Source: Actinomycetota bacterium (lineage in GTDB: Bacteria > Actinomycetota > Actinomycetes > Nanopelagicales > Nanopelagicaceae). From it: a stretch of 26,839 bases of DNA. Where the stretch lies: positions 1 through 26,839 of the forward strand of contig RFMK01000143.1 in assembly GCA_009927705.1 (NCBI GenBank), in the 5' to 3' direction. Under the pieces are notes generated by a model. The model saw only the letters and a list, made by a program, of their open reading frames with translations, did no database searches and was not told where the DNA came from. Of the stretch, positions 6,246-14,890 are shown piece after piece. How positions within the stretch are numbered: position 1 is the first letter of the stretch; every line of letters starts with the position of its first letter. The position numbers and the translations under genes were made by a program.

Positions 6246-7646
6246 TTATCGGTTGATTATCAACCTAACCAAACCAAGAATGAGCGCCAAACCCAGCGCC
6301 CAGACCCATGTTCGGAGCTTCTGCGCTGGAGTCTGTAGTTCAGGATTCGTAGCGGTTATTTTCATGGTTAGTTCTTCGGGCGTGAACTGAGGCGCCAGCA
6401 CAACGATTTTTCCTCGCGAATCAAGGTGAGATGTAAATCCTGTCGTACTGACGACAACGAACTCCCGTTGAGTTTCTGCCGCGCGAGCTCTCGTTATTTG
6501 TAATTGCTGAGCAGCTTCCGCACTTTTCCCAAACGTTGCGTTATTCGTCTGGGCAACCATAAAAGTTGATCCCGCCGTCCCCAGTTTTACATGGTCATCA
6601 TCGAGAACTTCAAAGCAGATCAAGGACTGAAAAGGTAATCCCTTAATTGAATGTTTTACCCATCGATCTCCGGGAACAAAATCGGTCACTTGCTCTGCAA
6701 AAGGAGAAATTGCTTCCGCGAGTCGCCGCATGGGCATAAATTCACCAAAAGGGGCGAGATCCTGCTTTACATAGCGACTCACGATCTCTCCGTCCTTTCC
6801 AAACAAAATACTCGAGTTAATGGGTCCATGCGACGAACGTTCAACGCCCCCAACCAATAGCGAAGTATCTAGTCCTTGGGCAAGATTTGTGATGAGGAAA
6901 TTGGCTCTTTCGTTCTTGACTGGATCAACATCAGATGCATTTTCTGGCCAAACATAGAGTTCAGTGCCAGGAACATATGTTGTCGCTTCGACATGCCGTT
7001 CGAGCACACGCAGAGCGCGTTCATTGAAGTTGATGCCAAGTTCATCCACGCCACCTTGTATCGCTGTAACTTGGATCGATCTCTCAAAGCTATTGGAAGG
7101 AAGCAAGCCAATAATCGACATTGATATGCCGAGCATTAAGAAAAAGGAGAGCAGCGTTTTCAAAGGACTAATGATGAGGAATGCTGCAGATGAAACCAAG
7201 AGAGAAATACCTGTGACGCCGACTAAAGGATAAATCCAGGAAATGGAATCCACTTGGGTAAATCCAAGGCGACCCCAACCAAACCCACCAAAGGGTGCTT
7301 TCATTCGCATCAATTCAATAAGAGTGAACAATGTGGAAAAAGTGAGCGCACTCTCCCAGCGACGCTGGAAGCGTATTAATCCGATAAGTGAAAAAATCAG
7401 GCTCTCCCCGACAGCTAGAACCAACCATGGCACGGATCCGACGTAAACAGAACTCCAATGAAGCAATGGCAAGAAGAAAGAAAGCCCTGCTAATCCCGCA
7501 TATGTCATCCGTTGACCGAGACTTTTATCGCAGAGAATCCGAAACAGTATCGCTGCAGCGAGGTAAGGCGTAAACCAAAGTTCAAATGGTGCAAAACCAG
7601 CAAAGAACAACAAACCAGATACGAGAGCAAAAAGGACAGTTACCAT
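6246..7646 (-). CDS. lnt: Apolipoprotein N-acyltransferase
   Basis: Integral membrane enzyme that adds the third acyl chain to the N-terminal cysteine of lipoproteins. The 466 residues have hydrophobic segments over about 1-185, a nitrilase-like domain (about 190-430) and a final membrane helix (about 446-463). The catalytic triad is complete: E235 in YVWPENAS, K294 in YVKQDLAPFGEF and C344 in LICFEV. Its start overlaps the stop of the 5'-3' exonuclease gene by seven bases, making it the last gene of the pafB-to-lnt operon. In many actinobacteria lnt is followed by or fused to polyprenol-phosphate mannose synthase; here the convergent gcvP follows instead. A lipoprotein substrate candidate, the FKBP protein, is encoded in this window. 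Confidence 0.93.
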   Translation of the reverse strand: MVTVLFALVSGLLFFAGFAPFELWFTPYLAAAILFRILCDKSLGQRMTYAGLAGLSFFLPLLHWSSVYVGSVPWLVLAVGESLIFSLIGLIRFQRRWESALTFSTLFTLIELMRMKAPFGGFGWGRLGFTQVDSISWIYPLVGVTGISLLVSSAAFLIISPLKTLLSFFLMLGISMSIIGLLPSNSFERSIQVTAIQGGVDELGINFNERALRVLERHVEATTYVPGTELYVWPENASDVDPVKNERANFLITNLAQGLDTSLLVGGVERSSHGPINSSILFGKDGEIVSRYVKQDLAPFGEFMPMRRLAEAISPFAEQVTDFVPGDRWVKHSIKGLPFQSLICFEVLDDDHVKLGTAGSTFMVAQTNNATFGKSAEAAQQLQITRARAAETQREFVVVSTTGFTSHLDSRGKIVVLAPQFTPEELTMKITATNPELQTPAQKLRTWVWALGLALILGLVRLIINR

Positions 7647-8542
7647 TTCAAAGCTGATATCAATCGATCGACACTTGCCCCTAAGCCATAGTCCTTCTTC
7701 ATGCTCTCAAGATATTTTCTATCCTGGGGTTCGCTGGGCAGCTTCAATTCGACGGATGGCAAACGAATATCAGTAGCACATGTAACAAGTTTCTCAGCAA
7801 TACGGGCATAATCTATGTCAGCAAGAATCTTTTTCCGATGAGTCGGATGCAGACGATCATCTTCTTTATTCGCGGCATCGATAACTTCGCTCATAGATGA
7901 GAATGATTGTGCAATTGCTGCTGCCCCCTTTTCGCCAATTCCGCGGATGCCAGGTAGGCCATCCGAAGCATCTCCGCGAATCATCGCGAAGAGTCCATAC
8001 CTCTCCCCCGGAATTCCATACTTCGCCGCAATCCAGGCTAGGTCAACCAAATCGTGATTACTAATCCCTTTAGCGAGGTATGCAACGGCAACGTTGCGAT
8101 TGTCGTCTACTAATTGGAATAAATCGCGATCCCCCGTGATGATCCGTATAGGACCTTTTTCGGTCTTTGAGTAAGTTGCAATAACATCGTCGGCTTCATA
8201 GTCATCCACACCCACGAGCGGAATTCCGGATGCTTCAAAGAAATCAAGTATCAACGGAATCTGTGGGGTAAGCAGATCCGGCTCTAACTCTTCTTCGCCT
8301 TCATCATCTACACGATTAGCTTTGTATTCAGGAAAAAGATCGACCCGCCAACTAGGGCGCCAGTCTCCGTCGAGGCAAAGCACTAAGCGATCAGGTTGAT
8401 ATTGGTTCACCAATCTAGCGGTCATATCGATGAAACCTTTTACCGCGTTTATCGGTTCCCCTTGCGGCGAACGGAGCGTATCGGGCATGCCGTAGTAAGC
8501 GCGATACCAGAGAGATGCGCTATCAATGAGTGCCAACGTCAT
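7640..8542 (-). CDS. 5'-3' exonuclease (PolI N-terminal-domain-like flap nuclease)
   Basis: Stand-alone member of the FEN/PolI 5'-nuclease family, which trims 5' flaps during lagging-strand synthesis and repair. The 300 residues show the metal-binding acidic clusters: D7 in LALIDSAS, D58 and D60 in LCLDGD, YEADD (115-119), TGDRD (136-140) and the helix-hairpin-helix region GDASDGLPGIRGIGEKG (about 190-206). No polymerase domain follows. The ATG overlaps the helY stop as ATGA, so the two are coupled. In mycobacteria the equivalent is Rv2090, also near helY. Family identity is strong. It complements or backs up PolI, which is not in the window. Confidence 0.9.
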   Translation of the reverse strand: MTLALIDSASLWYRAYYGMPDTLRSPQGEPINAVKGFIDMTARLVNQYQPDRLVLCLDGDWRPSWRVDLFPEYKANRVDDEGEEELEPDLLTPQIPLILDFFEASGIPLVGVDDYEADDVIATYSKTEKGPIRIITGDRDLFQLVDDNRNVAVAYLAKGISNHDLVDLAWIAAKYGIPGERYGLFAMIRGDASDGLPGIRGIGEKGAAAIAQSFSSMSEVIDAANKEDDRLHPTHRKKILADIDYARIAEKLVTCATDIRLPSVELKLPSEPQDRKYLESMKKDYGLGASVDRLISALKW

Positions 8543-10941
8543 GCAATCACCGCCGCATAGGCAATAACGCCACGGTCAATTCTCTTTATCGCATCTCGAA
8601 CTACATTGTGCATCAGAGGTTGTGCATCCAAAAGTTGACCCAAGAGATCGATGATCTGACGAATACAACGCACAAAGTCTCCCACTGTTATCTCAGTCTC
8701 GCGGAGAATCGTCTGAAGACTATGTCCATTTGCCCAACGATACGAGCTCCATGCGAGGTCAAAATTCGGTTCGCGTTGAGACGAAATTCCAAATGACTCT
8801 TCAAGCATCACTATTCGACTCCACATTCTCGCTACCTCAGGAACGAGTATTTCGATAGATTTTGGCAGACGTGGAGTGCGGCTTCTCTCCCCTCTTCCTT
8901 CATATATTAAGGATGAAAGAACTCCTACCAACTCAGGGGCTCCGATTTCATTGAGAACTTTGGAATTCAGTAATTCGGCAAGCAATAAATCGCTCTCAGC
9001 ATAAATCTTCGTCAATAACTCACCTTGCGGAGTCAGAGAATCGCCTTTCAGGTACGACAATTCAGTCAGAACTTCCGAAACGCGATCGAATGTCCTGGGA
9101 ATGACATTTGTTCGACTCTCCATACGATTAGTCAATCCACGCGATTCTTTCTCTAACCGCGCTGCTTTCTCGAAGTTTCGAGCATGGCTTTCACGATCTG
9201 GACATTGATGTGAAGGATGTGATTTGAGAATTCTTCGATGCTCAGAGATTTCTTCCTCTATTGCAGCGTAAATCTTCTTTCGACTTCCGGAGACACGACG
9301 TGAACTGTATGAATCTTCAAGCTCTTTGATGCTAAATCGATGGGACATGTAATCGGCCATATCGCCTAAATGGCATGCGGCATCACCGCGAAGGGATTGA
9401 ATCGCGTGTTGGTTCTTTTCAATCTGTCGCGCTAACCCAACAACTGCTTTGTCAGCTTGGAATTGAGCGAAAGAGAAACCTAGAGATTTGCGGGCTCGTT
9501 CCCGTCCAAATCGGTCAATCAGATTGGCCGTCATGTTGTACGTTGGAGAAAACGAAGATTTCAACGGATATGTTCGAGTGCTTGCCAAACCAGCCGCCAT
9601 CGAACTATCGATCTGCTCACTCCACATCACAATCGCATTGCCCTCAATATCGATTCCCCGCCGACCCGCACGTCCAGTTAATTGGGTGTACTCCCCCGGC
9701 GAGATTGGCGCATGAGTCTCTCCGTTCCATTTGATTAACTTTTCAAGGAAGACGGTTCGAGCTGGCATATTGATGCCTAAGGCCAAGGTTTCAGTGGCGA
9801 AGACAACCTTTAACAAACCTCGCTGAAAGAGTTCTTCAATTGTTTCTTTAAACATGGGCAATAGACCCGCGTGGTGCGAGGCTATTCCACGTTCGAGCGC
9901 TTGGCACCACTCATAGAATCCCAGAACGCCAAAGTCTTCGGTACTCAACTCGCTAGTACGTCGTGCGATGACCGAGCGAATGAGCTCCTTCTCATCTGAA
10001 TTGGTCAGCGAGATACCTTCTTTGATGCATTGAGAGACAGCCGCATCACATCCGGCCCTAGAAAAGATGAAATAAATTACCGGCAAAAATTCCCGCTCAT
10101 GCAACTTCGCGATTATTTCAGGACGAGATAGAGTTTTGATAACCGAATAGTTCTTCTGTTGCCAACCTCTATTACTGCCTCGCGAATCTCCTCCTGGAAT
10201 TCGACGTGCGGAATTGCGCTCAAGTCTGACTAATTCAGGATTAACTCGTCCGTCATCGACAAAAAGATCCAGTAGACGATTTCCAATCAGAATATGTTGG
10301 TAAAGAGGAACCGGTCTAATTTCACTCAATATGACTTCAGTTTCGCCACGTACCGTCTTGAGCCATTCACCAAACTCTTCTGCATTGGAGACGGTGGCAG
10401 ATAAGGAGACTATTTGTATCCGTTCAGGTAGATGAATCAGAATCTCTTCCCAGACCGCACCACGAAACTTGTCTGCTAAGTAATGTACTTCATCCATCAC
10501 GACATAACCGAGTTCGGAAATAGCTTCCGAATCGGAATAGATCATGTTTCGCAATACTTCGGTAGTCATCACAATGATTCGTGCATTGCTATTTATCGAT
10601 GAATCTCCTGTGAGTAAGCCGACTTCGGATTCGCCAAAAATCCGAACCAAATCTTGATATTTCTGATTCGAGAGAGCTTTGATGGGTGTTGTGTAGAAGC
10701 AACGATTGCCGTGATGTTCGGCAAGGAATGTTGCGAACTCTCCAACAATAGTCTTGCCGGCTCCCGTCGGGGCCGCGACGAGAACACTCTTCCCATCTTC
10801 CAGATGCTGACAGCCAAGACGTTGAAAATCATCGAGCGGAAATTCATATTGGGTCATGAACTGAGCGGTGAGCGGATGGCGCTGCCGATTTTTCGCTGCA
10901 GCGTACTTTTCCGCTGGGCTCATCGTTCGTTCTCGCGTCAT
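8539..10941 (-). CDS. helY: DEAD/DEAH-box helicase, HelY/Mtr4-like
   Basis: Superfamily 2 helicase of the Ski2/Mtr4 group that unwinds RNA or DNA using ATP. From the ATG at 10941 it has 800 residues: Walker A APTGAGKT (57-64), Walker B DEVH (150-153), SAT (180-182), the C-terminal helicase motifs HHAGLLPMFK, ATETLALGINMPARTVF and QLTGRAGRRG, then a long helical C-terminal part. This is shorter than many actinobacterial homologues (about 900). The start at 10941 shares one base with the dagK stop (TGATG); an ATG at 10953 would overlap dagK further, and one at 10923 begins at the typical MSPAEKY sequence. Substrate in actinobacteria is uncertain; RNA processing is the usual inference. Confidence 0.9.
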   Translation of the reverse strand: MTRERTMSPAEKYAAAKNRQRHPLTAQFMTQYEFPLDDFQRLGCQHLEDGKSVLVAAPTGAGKTIVGEFATFLAEHHGNRCFYTTPIKALSNQKYQDLVRIFGESEVGLLTGDSSINSNARIIVMTTEVLRNMIYSDSEAISELGYVVMDEVHYLADKFRGAVWEEILIHLPERIQIVSLSATVSNAEEFGEWLKTVRGETEVILSEIRPVPLYQHILIGNRLLDLFVDDGRVNPELVRLERNSARRIPGGDSRGSNRGWQQKNYSVIKTLSRPEIIAKLHEREFLPVIYFIFSRAGCDAAVSQCIKEGISLTNSDEKELIRSVIARRTSELSTEDFGVLGFYEWCQALERGIASHHAGLLPMFKETIEELFQRGLLKVVFATETLALGINMPARTVFLEKLIKWNGETHAPISPGEYTQLTGRAGRRGIDIEGNAIVMWSEQIDSSMAAGLASTRTYPLKSSFSPTYNMTANLIDRFGRERARKSLGFSFAQFQADKAVVGLARQIEKNQHAIQSLRGDAACHLGDMADYMSHRFSIKELEDSYSSRRVSGSRKKIYAAIEEEISEHRRILKSHPSHQCPDRESHARNFEKAARLEKESRGLTNRMESRTNVIPRTFDRVSEVLTELSYLKGDSLTPQGELLTKIYAESDLLLAELLNSKVLNEIGAPELVGVLSSLIYEGRGERSRTPRLPKSIEILVPEVARMWSRIVMLEESFGISSQREPNFDLAWSSYRWANGHSLQTILRETEITVGDFVRCIRQIIDLLGQLLDAQPLMHNVVRDAIKRIDRGVIAYAAVIA

Positions 10942-11813
10942 CAATTCCGCCAAGTTGTGAGAGTCCCAGCAGAAATCTCTGCGGTGATTGGTAATTCTCC
11001 AATGCGCTCGCCATCTGCGTATGCAACTGCGTGTGAATCGATCGTCACTTTCTGACCCCGGATAATTTTCACGGCCGGGTGATTTATATGTGCACCGGAA
11101 AAGACTTTGGGAAATACCTTGAGGAATTCCAGCTTCGAAACAGGGCCAAGGAGCATCACATCAAAAAGTCCATCATCGATACGGGCCTCTGGCGTTACTT
11201 TCATGCCACCTCCATAGCTCTGTCCATTAGAGACGGCAATCAACATGGCTTCAGTCGTGAATTCGATATCGTCGACTCGAAATCGGTAGCTCTTTGGCTT
11301 GAATGTTGAGAGCACCAAGAGGATTGCGATGTTGTATTTCATGCGACCCTTAATCCAACGCATTCTGTTTGCACGCTCGTTAACGACTGAATCGAAACCT
11401 GTGCTGAGTATGTCGGCAAAGAATCGATCATTCACTTTTCCCAGATCCACCTTGACTGGCTCGTTATTCAACATCAATTCCAACGAAGATAGTGGATCAC
11501 GCAGATTTAGATTCAAAGCTCGAGCAAAGTCATTACCAGTACCTGCTGCAACCAGCCCCATGGGAATATTCGATCCTGCTAATTGCTGAATTGCCATATG
11601 GACCATTCCATCTCCACCGACAACAATTACGGCTTTTATCTGATCGCGATACGCACTTACAGCAGCTTTGAATTTTGCTTCAGCATCGCGAAAATCAAAG
11701 CCTGAGATCTCCATTACTTCATGACCGCGTTCACGCATGAGCGTCAATGATTGCTCTGCATAACGTCTGCCTTTTCCGCCGCCTGAAGTGGGATTGAAAA
11801 GCAATAACCACAT
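10941..11813 (-). CDS. Diacylglycerol/lipid kinase family protein
   Basis: Soluble DagK-fold lipid kinase that phosphorylates diacylglycerol or a related lipid to return it to phospholipid synthesis. The 290 residues start with the family's NPTSGGGKG nucleotide-binding loop (7-15), followed by VVGGDGMV (64-71) and GTGNDFAR (91-98). I chose ATG 11813, which begins one base after the tatC stop, rather than the open frame reaching 12083, which runs antisense-free but inside tatC and would add about 90 unrelated residues. It lies between tatC and helY, as in other actinobacteria. The lipid substrate is not shown by the sequence. Confidence 0.88.
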   Translation of the reverse strand: MWLLLFNPTSGGGKGRRYAEQSLTLMRERGHEVMEISGFDFRDAEAKFKAAVSAYRDQIKAVIVVGGDGMVHMAIQQLAGSNIPMGLVAAGTGNDFARALNLNLRDPLSSLELMLNNEPVKVDLGKVNDRFFADILSTGFDSVVNERANRMRWIKGRMKYNIAILLVLSTFKPKSYRFRVDDIEFTTEAMLIAVSNGQSYGGGMKVTPEARIDDGLFDVMLLGPVSKLEFLKVFPKVFSGAHINHPAVKIIRGQKVTIDSHAVAYADGERIGELPITAEISAGTLTTWRN

Positions 11814-11814
11814 A

Positions 11815-12645
11815 TTATTCAGGAGTTGGTTCGTCGATTGGAGCTGCCGATTCAATAGGCGCTGCGTCATCGTCTCCGATGGATCGGCTTTTGTGATCGC
11901 GACGTTTATCAACAAGGAGGGCAATGCCGCCTGCGCCAAAATACAAGGCAATAAGTGGAACGGCGAGCGCTGCCATGGAAAGTGGATCTGCGGTGGGCGA
12001 AAAGGCCGCGACAAAGAAGGTGATGGCAAAGATGGCAAAGCGCCATGGTTTAAGAATTGATTTCCCTGATAAAACCCCAACAAGATTTAAAGAAACCAGA
12101 AATACGGGCAACTCGAAAGCTAGACCAAATATAAGGATGAGTCTCAAAACAAAATCCAGATAGTCATCAAACTTGATCAGGTTATTGAGCGACTCAGGAG
12201 TGAAACCAAAGAGAACCTTTATCGCCAGAGGCAGAACGTAGTATGCGAGTACAGCGCCAATGCTAAAGAATGGAGTGGCTGCAATGATGAAGAAGATTGA
12301 ATTGCGTTTTTCTTTACGATGTAACGCAGGCGCGATAAAAGCCCACACTTGGTAAAGCCAAAAAGGTGCTGAGAGAATAACTCCGGTCAGAAATGACACT
12401 TTAAGTTGCAGATTGAGCGGTCCAAGCACACCACTTATATAAAGCGCGCCACAACTTGCTGAACCACTTTCTTGTGCCGCTTTGAGATCACACACGGGCG
12501 CCGACAATGTAGTGATGATTGCGTTGTATTGGATCCAGCCGATGGCAGAAAAAAGAAAGATGAACAAAGCCGATCGGATAACCCGCTTACGTAGTTCGCG
12601 AAGATGATCGAGCAACGGCATCGTGCTTCGATCTTTTCTAGCCAT
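11815..12645 (-). CDS. tatC: Sec-independent protein translocase TatC
   Basis: Core receptor of the twin-arginine export pathway in the cytoplasmic membrane. The 276 residues contain the N-terminal signal-peptide-binding segment MPLLDHLRELRKR with the key glutamate E17, about six membrane helices and the conserved QVWAFIAPALHRKEKR loop. The C-terminal tail is hydrophilic and acidic/proline-containing. A good ribosome-binding sequence (GGGGAG) precedes ATG 12645. A second methionine at residue 9 could also serve. Together with TatA, 53 bases upstream, it could form a minimal translocase; no tatB is visible here. Identification is secure. Confidence 0.95.
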   Translation of the reverse strand: MARKDRSTMPLLDHLRELRKRVIRSALFIFLFSAIGWIQYNAIITTLSAPVCDLKAAQESGSASCGALYISGVLGPLNLQLKVSFLTGVILSAPFWLYQVWAFIAPALHRKEKRNSIFFIIAATPFFSIGAVLAYYVLPLAIKVLFGFTPESLNNLIKFDDYLDFVLRLILIFGLAFELPVFLVSLNLVGVLSGKSILKPWRFAIFAITFFVAAFSPTADPLSMAALAVPLIALYFGAGGIALLVDKRRDHKSRSIGDDDAAPIESAAPIDEPTPE

Positions 12646-12698
12646 GACTCCCCACTTACTAGTTGTAACTTAATCTGCTCGCCGAGCGAGAGACGAGA

Positions 12699-12887
12699 CT
12701 AGTTGGTGGACTTGTCTCCGTCTTGATCCTTCTTCTCTTCCTTATTCAATTCCTTGACTTCACTCTTAAAGATTCGGAGTGAGCGACCTAGAGAACGCGC
12801 GGAATCAGGGAGGCGCTTAGCTCCAAATAAGATCACAACTACAAGGATCAAAAGCAACCAGTGCGATGGTTCGCGTAGACCAAACAT
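12699..12887 (-). CDS. tatA: Sec-independent protein translocase TatA
   Basis: Pore-forming subunit of Tat export. The 62 residues show the standard plan: one membrane helix (about 9-21), the FG hinge at 21-22, an amphipathic helix (about 23-46) and a charged, Lys/Asp-rich tail. This is somewhat shorter than many TatA proteins. AGGTGAGG lies just before the ATG as ribosome-binding site. It sits between pafC and tatC in the order usual for actinobacteria. TatA rather than TatB is favoured by the FG motif and the short tail. Confidence 0.93.
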   Translation of the reverse strand: MFGLREPSHWLLLILVVVILFGAKRLPDSARSLGRSLRIFKSEVKELNKEEKKDQDGDKSTN

Positions 12888-12940
12888 AATTCCTCACCTT
12901 TCGAAGCTTACGAGCGACATCAACGTGCCGACCGAGATAC

Positions 12941-13876
12941 CTAACCTATCACGCCGTATTGATCCAGGGCCGTGGCACATCGTTCTACGATGGCTTGGCG
13001 TAATTCACCTGGCTCAGCAAGAACCAATGTATCAGGTTCGCTGATAACGGATCGAACAATCCATTCAGGTTGGAAAACCTTGATTTCGAAGGTGGTTGTT
13101 CCCATATCTTCTTGAATTTTGGTGAGAGAAGATTGATTTGCTCGCATAAAATCAGAATCATCTGAGGAAATCTTTATTTTCACGGTTCTTGCATCACCGT
13201 CAAAATTACTGTCATCGAAGTGTTCAGTTTCTCTCTCAATGATCTGGGCCGATTTGATCTGCTTCAAATTGAAAGATCGAGGTCCTCGCGCTGTATGACA
13301 GAAGGCCTCAAAGATCGTTCTGTCATTGGATAGGGAAATCGATTGTGGAGAAACACGGCGCTTCGTTGAAGTGTCACGGGCAAGATTGTTATAGACCAAT
13401 TCAACATCCTTGCCACTATTTAGCGCGAGCTCCAATGTTTTCAGAATTTGTCGCTCGCGATCTGCAACGAAATCAATTGCGTTGATTGGAATCTCGGAAG
13501 AAAAAGCGGTGCTAATCTTCGCTGAAAGACGTTGGATCTTCTCATAGTTACGATGCGTTGTTGGCGTTAACTCCAAAAGCGTCGCTAAAGCTACTCGGAG
13601 GGCAAGAGCTTCCGCTTCGTTGAAATTCCTTGGCATATCCAAATTTTGAGGATCTCTTACAACAACCGAGTCATCATCAAAGGAGATATCAATCAGTTCC
13701 AACGGCGTGTACCCAGGTAGCCCGCAAAGAAAAAGCAGATTCAAATCTTTAAGAATCTCTTCTTGAGAGACAGCAAACTCTTGCGAAAGTTCCTTAATCG
13801 AGATCCCAGGATTTCTCACGATAAAGGGAACGAGATCTAGTAAACGCAATGCTCGCAACGCGGCGTTTTCAGCCAT
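12941..13876 (-). CDS. pafC: WYL-domain transcriptional regulator PafC
   Basis: Second half of the PafBC heterodimer, which in mycobacteria activates a LexA-independent DNA-damage response. The 311 residues begin with a winged-helix region (about 5-60; IKELSQEFAVSQEEILKDL), a middle helical region, and a WYL-type domain at about 165-225 in which the name-giving triplet is replaced by divergent residues. Start ATG 13876 overlaps the pafB stop by eight bases and has AGG upstream; ATG 13891 is an alternative that adds five residues. Adjacent pafB and tatA fix the identity. The proteasome genes that usually accompany this pair are not here. Confidence 0.88.
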   Translation of the reverse strand: MAENAALRALRLLDLVPFIVRNPGISIKELSQEFAVSQEEILKDLNLLFLCGLPGYTPLELIDISFDDDSVVVRDPQNLDMPRNFNEAEALALRVALATLLELTPTTHRNYEKIQRLSAKISTAFSSEIPINAIDFVADRERQILKTLELALNSGKDVELVYNNLARDTSTKRRVSPQSISLSNDRTIFEAFCHTARGPRSFNLKQIKSAQIIERETEHFDDSNFDGDARTVKIKISSDDSDFMRANQSSLTKIQEDMGTTTFEIKVFQPEWIVRSVISEPDTLVLAEPGELRQAIVERCATALDQYGVIG

Positions 13877-14831
13877 GCTTAACCTGCGCATTCTTCAATC
13901 CAGTGATTACATCATCTCGAAGTCCTTTTGGATTTTGAATCACGAGAACATCGGCGTACCAGAGCGCTTCCCTGAGGGCCGATTCATGGCTATCTGCGCC
14001 ATATCGGACTAAATCCCAATCCGAACTCCATGTGTCATTCGCTATGGGAAGGATGCTCATTGCGCGGCTTCGAATGTCATTTCCACTGCCTTTGCGAATG
14101 AAAGCTTCAACTTCAATCTGAGTTTTGCTGTACATGATTAGGTAATCACGAACATCAAAGTCGTCAGGAATTTCATAACTGGCACGTTTTGCCGAGACTT
14201 CTATCGTAGAAACGATGCGGGAGAGCTTGAAGACGCGGATATCTTTTCGATCAAGGTCCTCGCCCACGAGATACCAGGCTCCATGCCAACCACTCATTCC
14301 AAGCGGATTAACGCGTCGTAATTGAGCGAGACTCTCATCGGCTTTGAGATATTCGAAGGTCACGGTACTTCGAGCTGCTAACGCTCGAGATAGTTCCACC
14401 AATCCATCTGCCGCCAGAATGGGTTCAGCGAAAGATTGTTCAGTATTCGGGAGAATCTTTGTGCGTCCACCAATTCTGCGCAACACACCAGTTGTTACGT
14501 TACTGAATTGCGATTCGGTCCACATGCCTAGAGCTGTAGCAAGAATGGAGAGTTCATCAGCATCAAAGGACTCAATTTGAAGTTGAAATTTCTCCCGCTT
14601 GATTCGATAACCCTGCTCATCTTCGAATAGTGGATCGTGCGAGGCAACTTCGATCTCAATTCCCATGGAGCGAAGATCATCTTTATCTCGCTCGAACATT
14701 CGTTCCTTCGTTTCCTGGCTTCCTGTATATCCCGCTACTTTGCGGAAGATCTCTGACTTTTGGAGGTAGCGAGGAGAAGCCAGTAGCGCCATCGTAAGAT
14801 TGACCAGTCTCTCGGTTTTAGCGCTTGACAT
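13869..14831 (-). CDS. pafB: WYL-domain transcriptional regulator PafB
   Basis: Partner of PafC in the heterodimeric activator of DNA-damage genes. The 320 residues have an N-terminal winged-helix domain (about 1-62), an acidic middle segment and a WYL domain (about 145-215) with the triplet W186-Y187-L188 in GAWYLVGED, then a C-terminal WCX-like region. It is the first gene of the long - strand operon and is divergent from the FKBP gene, with 59 bases between the two ATGs. No Shine-Dalgarno sequence precedes the ATG, but a TAATCT -10 box ends six bases before it. Known function in mycobacteria is independent of the proteasome, which agrees with its survival here. Confidence 0.9.
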   Translation of the reverse strand: MSSAKTERLVNLTMALLASPRYLQKSEIFRKVAGYTGSQETKERMFERDKDDLRSMGIEIEVASHDPLFEDEQGYRIKREKFQLQIESFDADELSILATALGMWTESQFSNVTTGVLRRIGGRTKILPNTEQSFAEPILAADGLVELSRALAARSTVTFEYLKADESLAQLRRVNPLGMSGWHGAWYLVGEDLDRKDIRVFKLSRIVSTIEVSAKRASYEIPDDFDVRDYLIMYSKTQIEVEAFIRKGSGNDIRSRAMSILPIANDTWSSDWDLVRYGADSHESALREALWYADVLVIQNPKGLRDDVITGLKNAQVKHG

Positions 14832-14837
14832 GGGGCG

Positions 14838-14843
14838 AGATTA
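14838..14843 (-). promoter_or_regulatory. -10 box for leaderless pafB operon transcript
   Basis: On the - strand TAATCT is followed by six bases and then the pafB ATG. No ribosome-binding sequence is present. No good -35 box, and I see no convincing match to the PafBC-dependent promoter pattern. Confidence 0.45.
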
Positions 14844-14878
14844 GCGCGGAAGGTAGGTAGAAACGCGAGTGAAGTTGC

Positions 14879-14884
14879 TAGAGT
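14879..14884 (+). promoter_or_regulatory. -10 box for leaderless FKBP gene transcript
   Basis: TAGAGT is followed by six bases and the ATG at 14891, mirroring the arrangement at pafB on the other strand. No Shine-Dalgarno sequence is visible. Confidence 0.45.
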
Positions 14885-14890
14885 CCGTCC

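Noticed and set aside
11814..12083. Longer N-terminus of the lipid kinase reading into tatC
   Set aside because: The extra segment shadows tatC and has no similarity to the family; ATG 11813 begins the standard NPTSGGGKG domain one base after the tatC stop.
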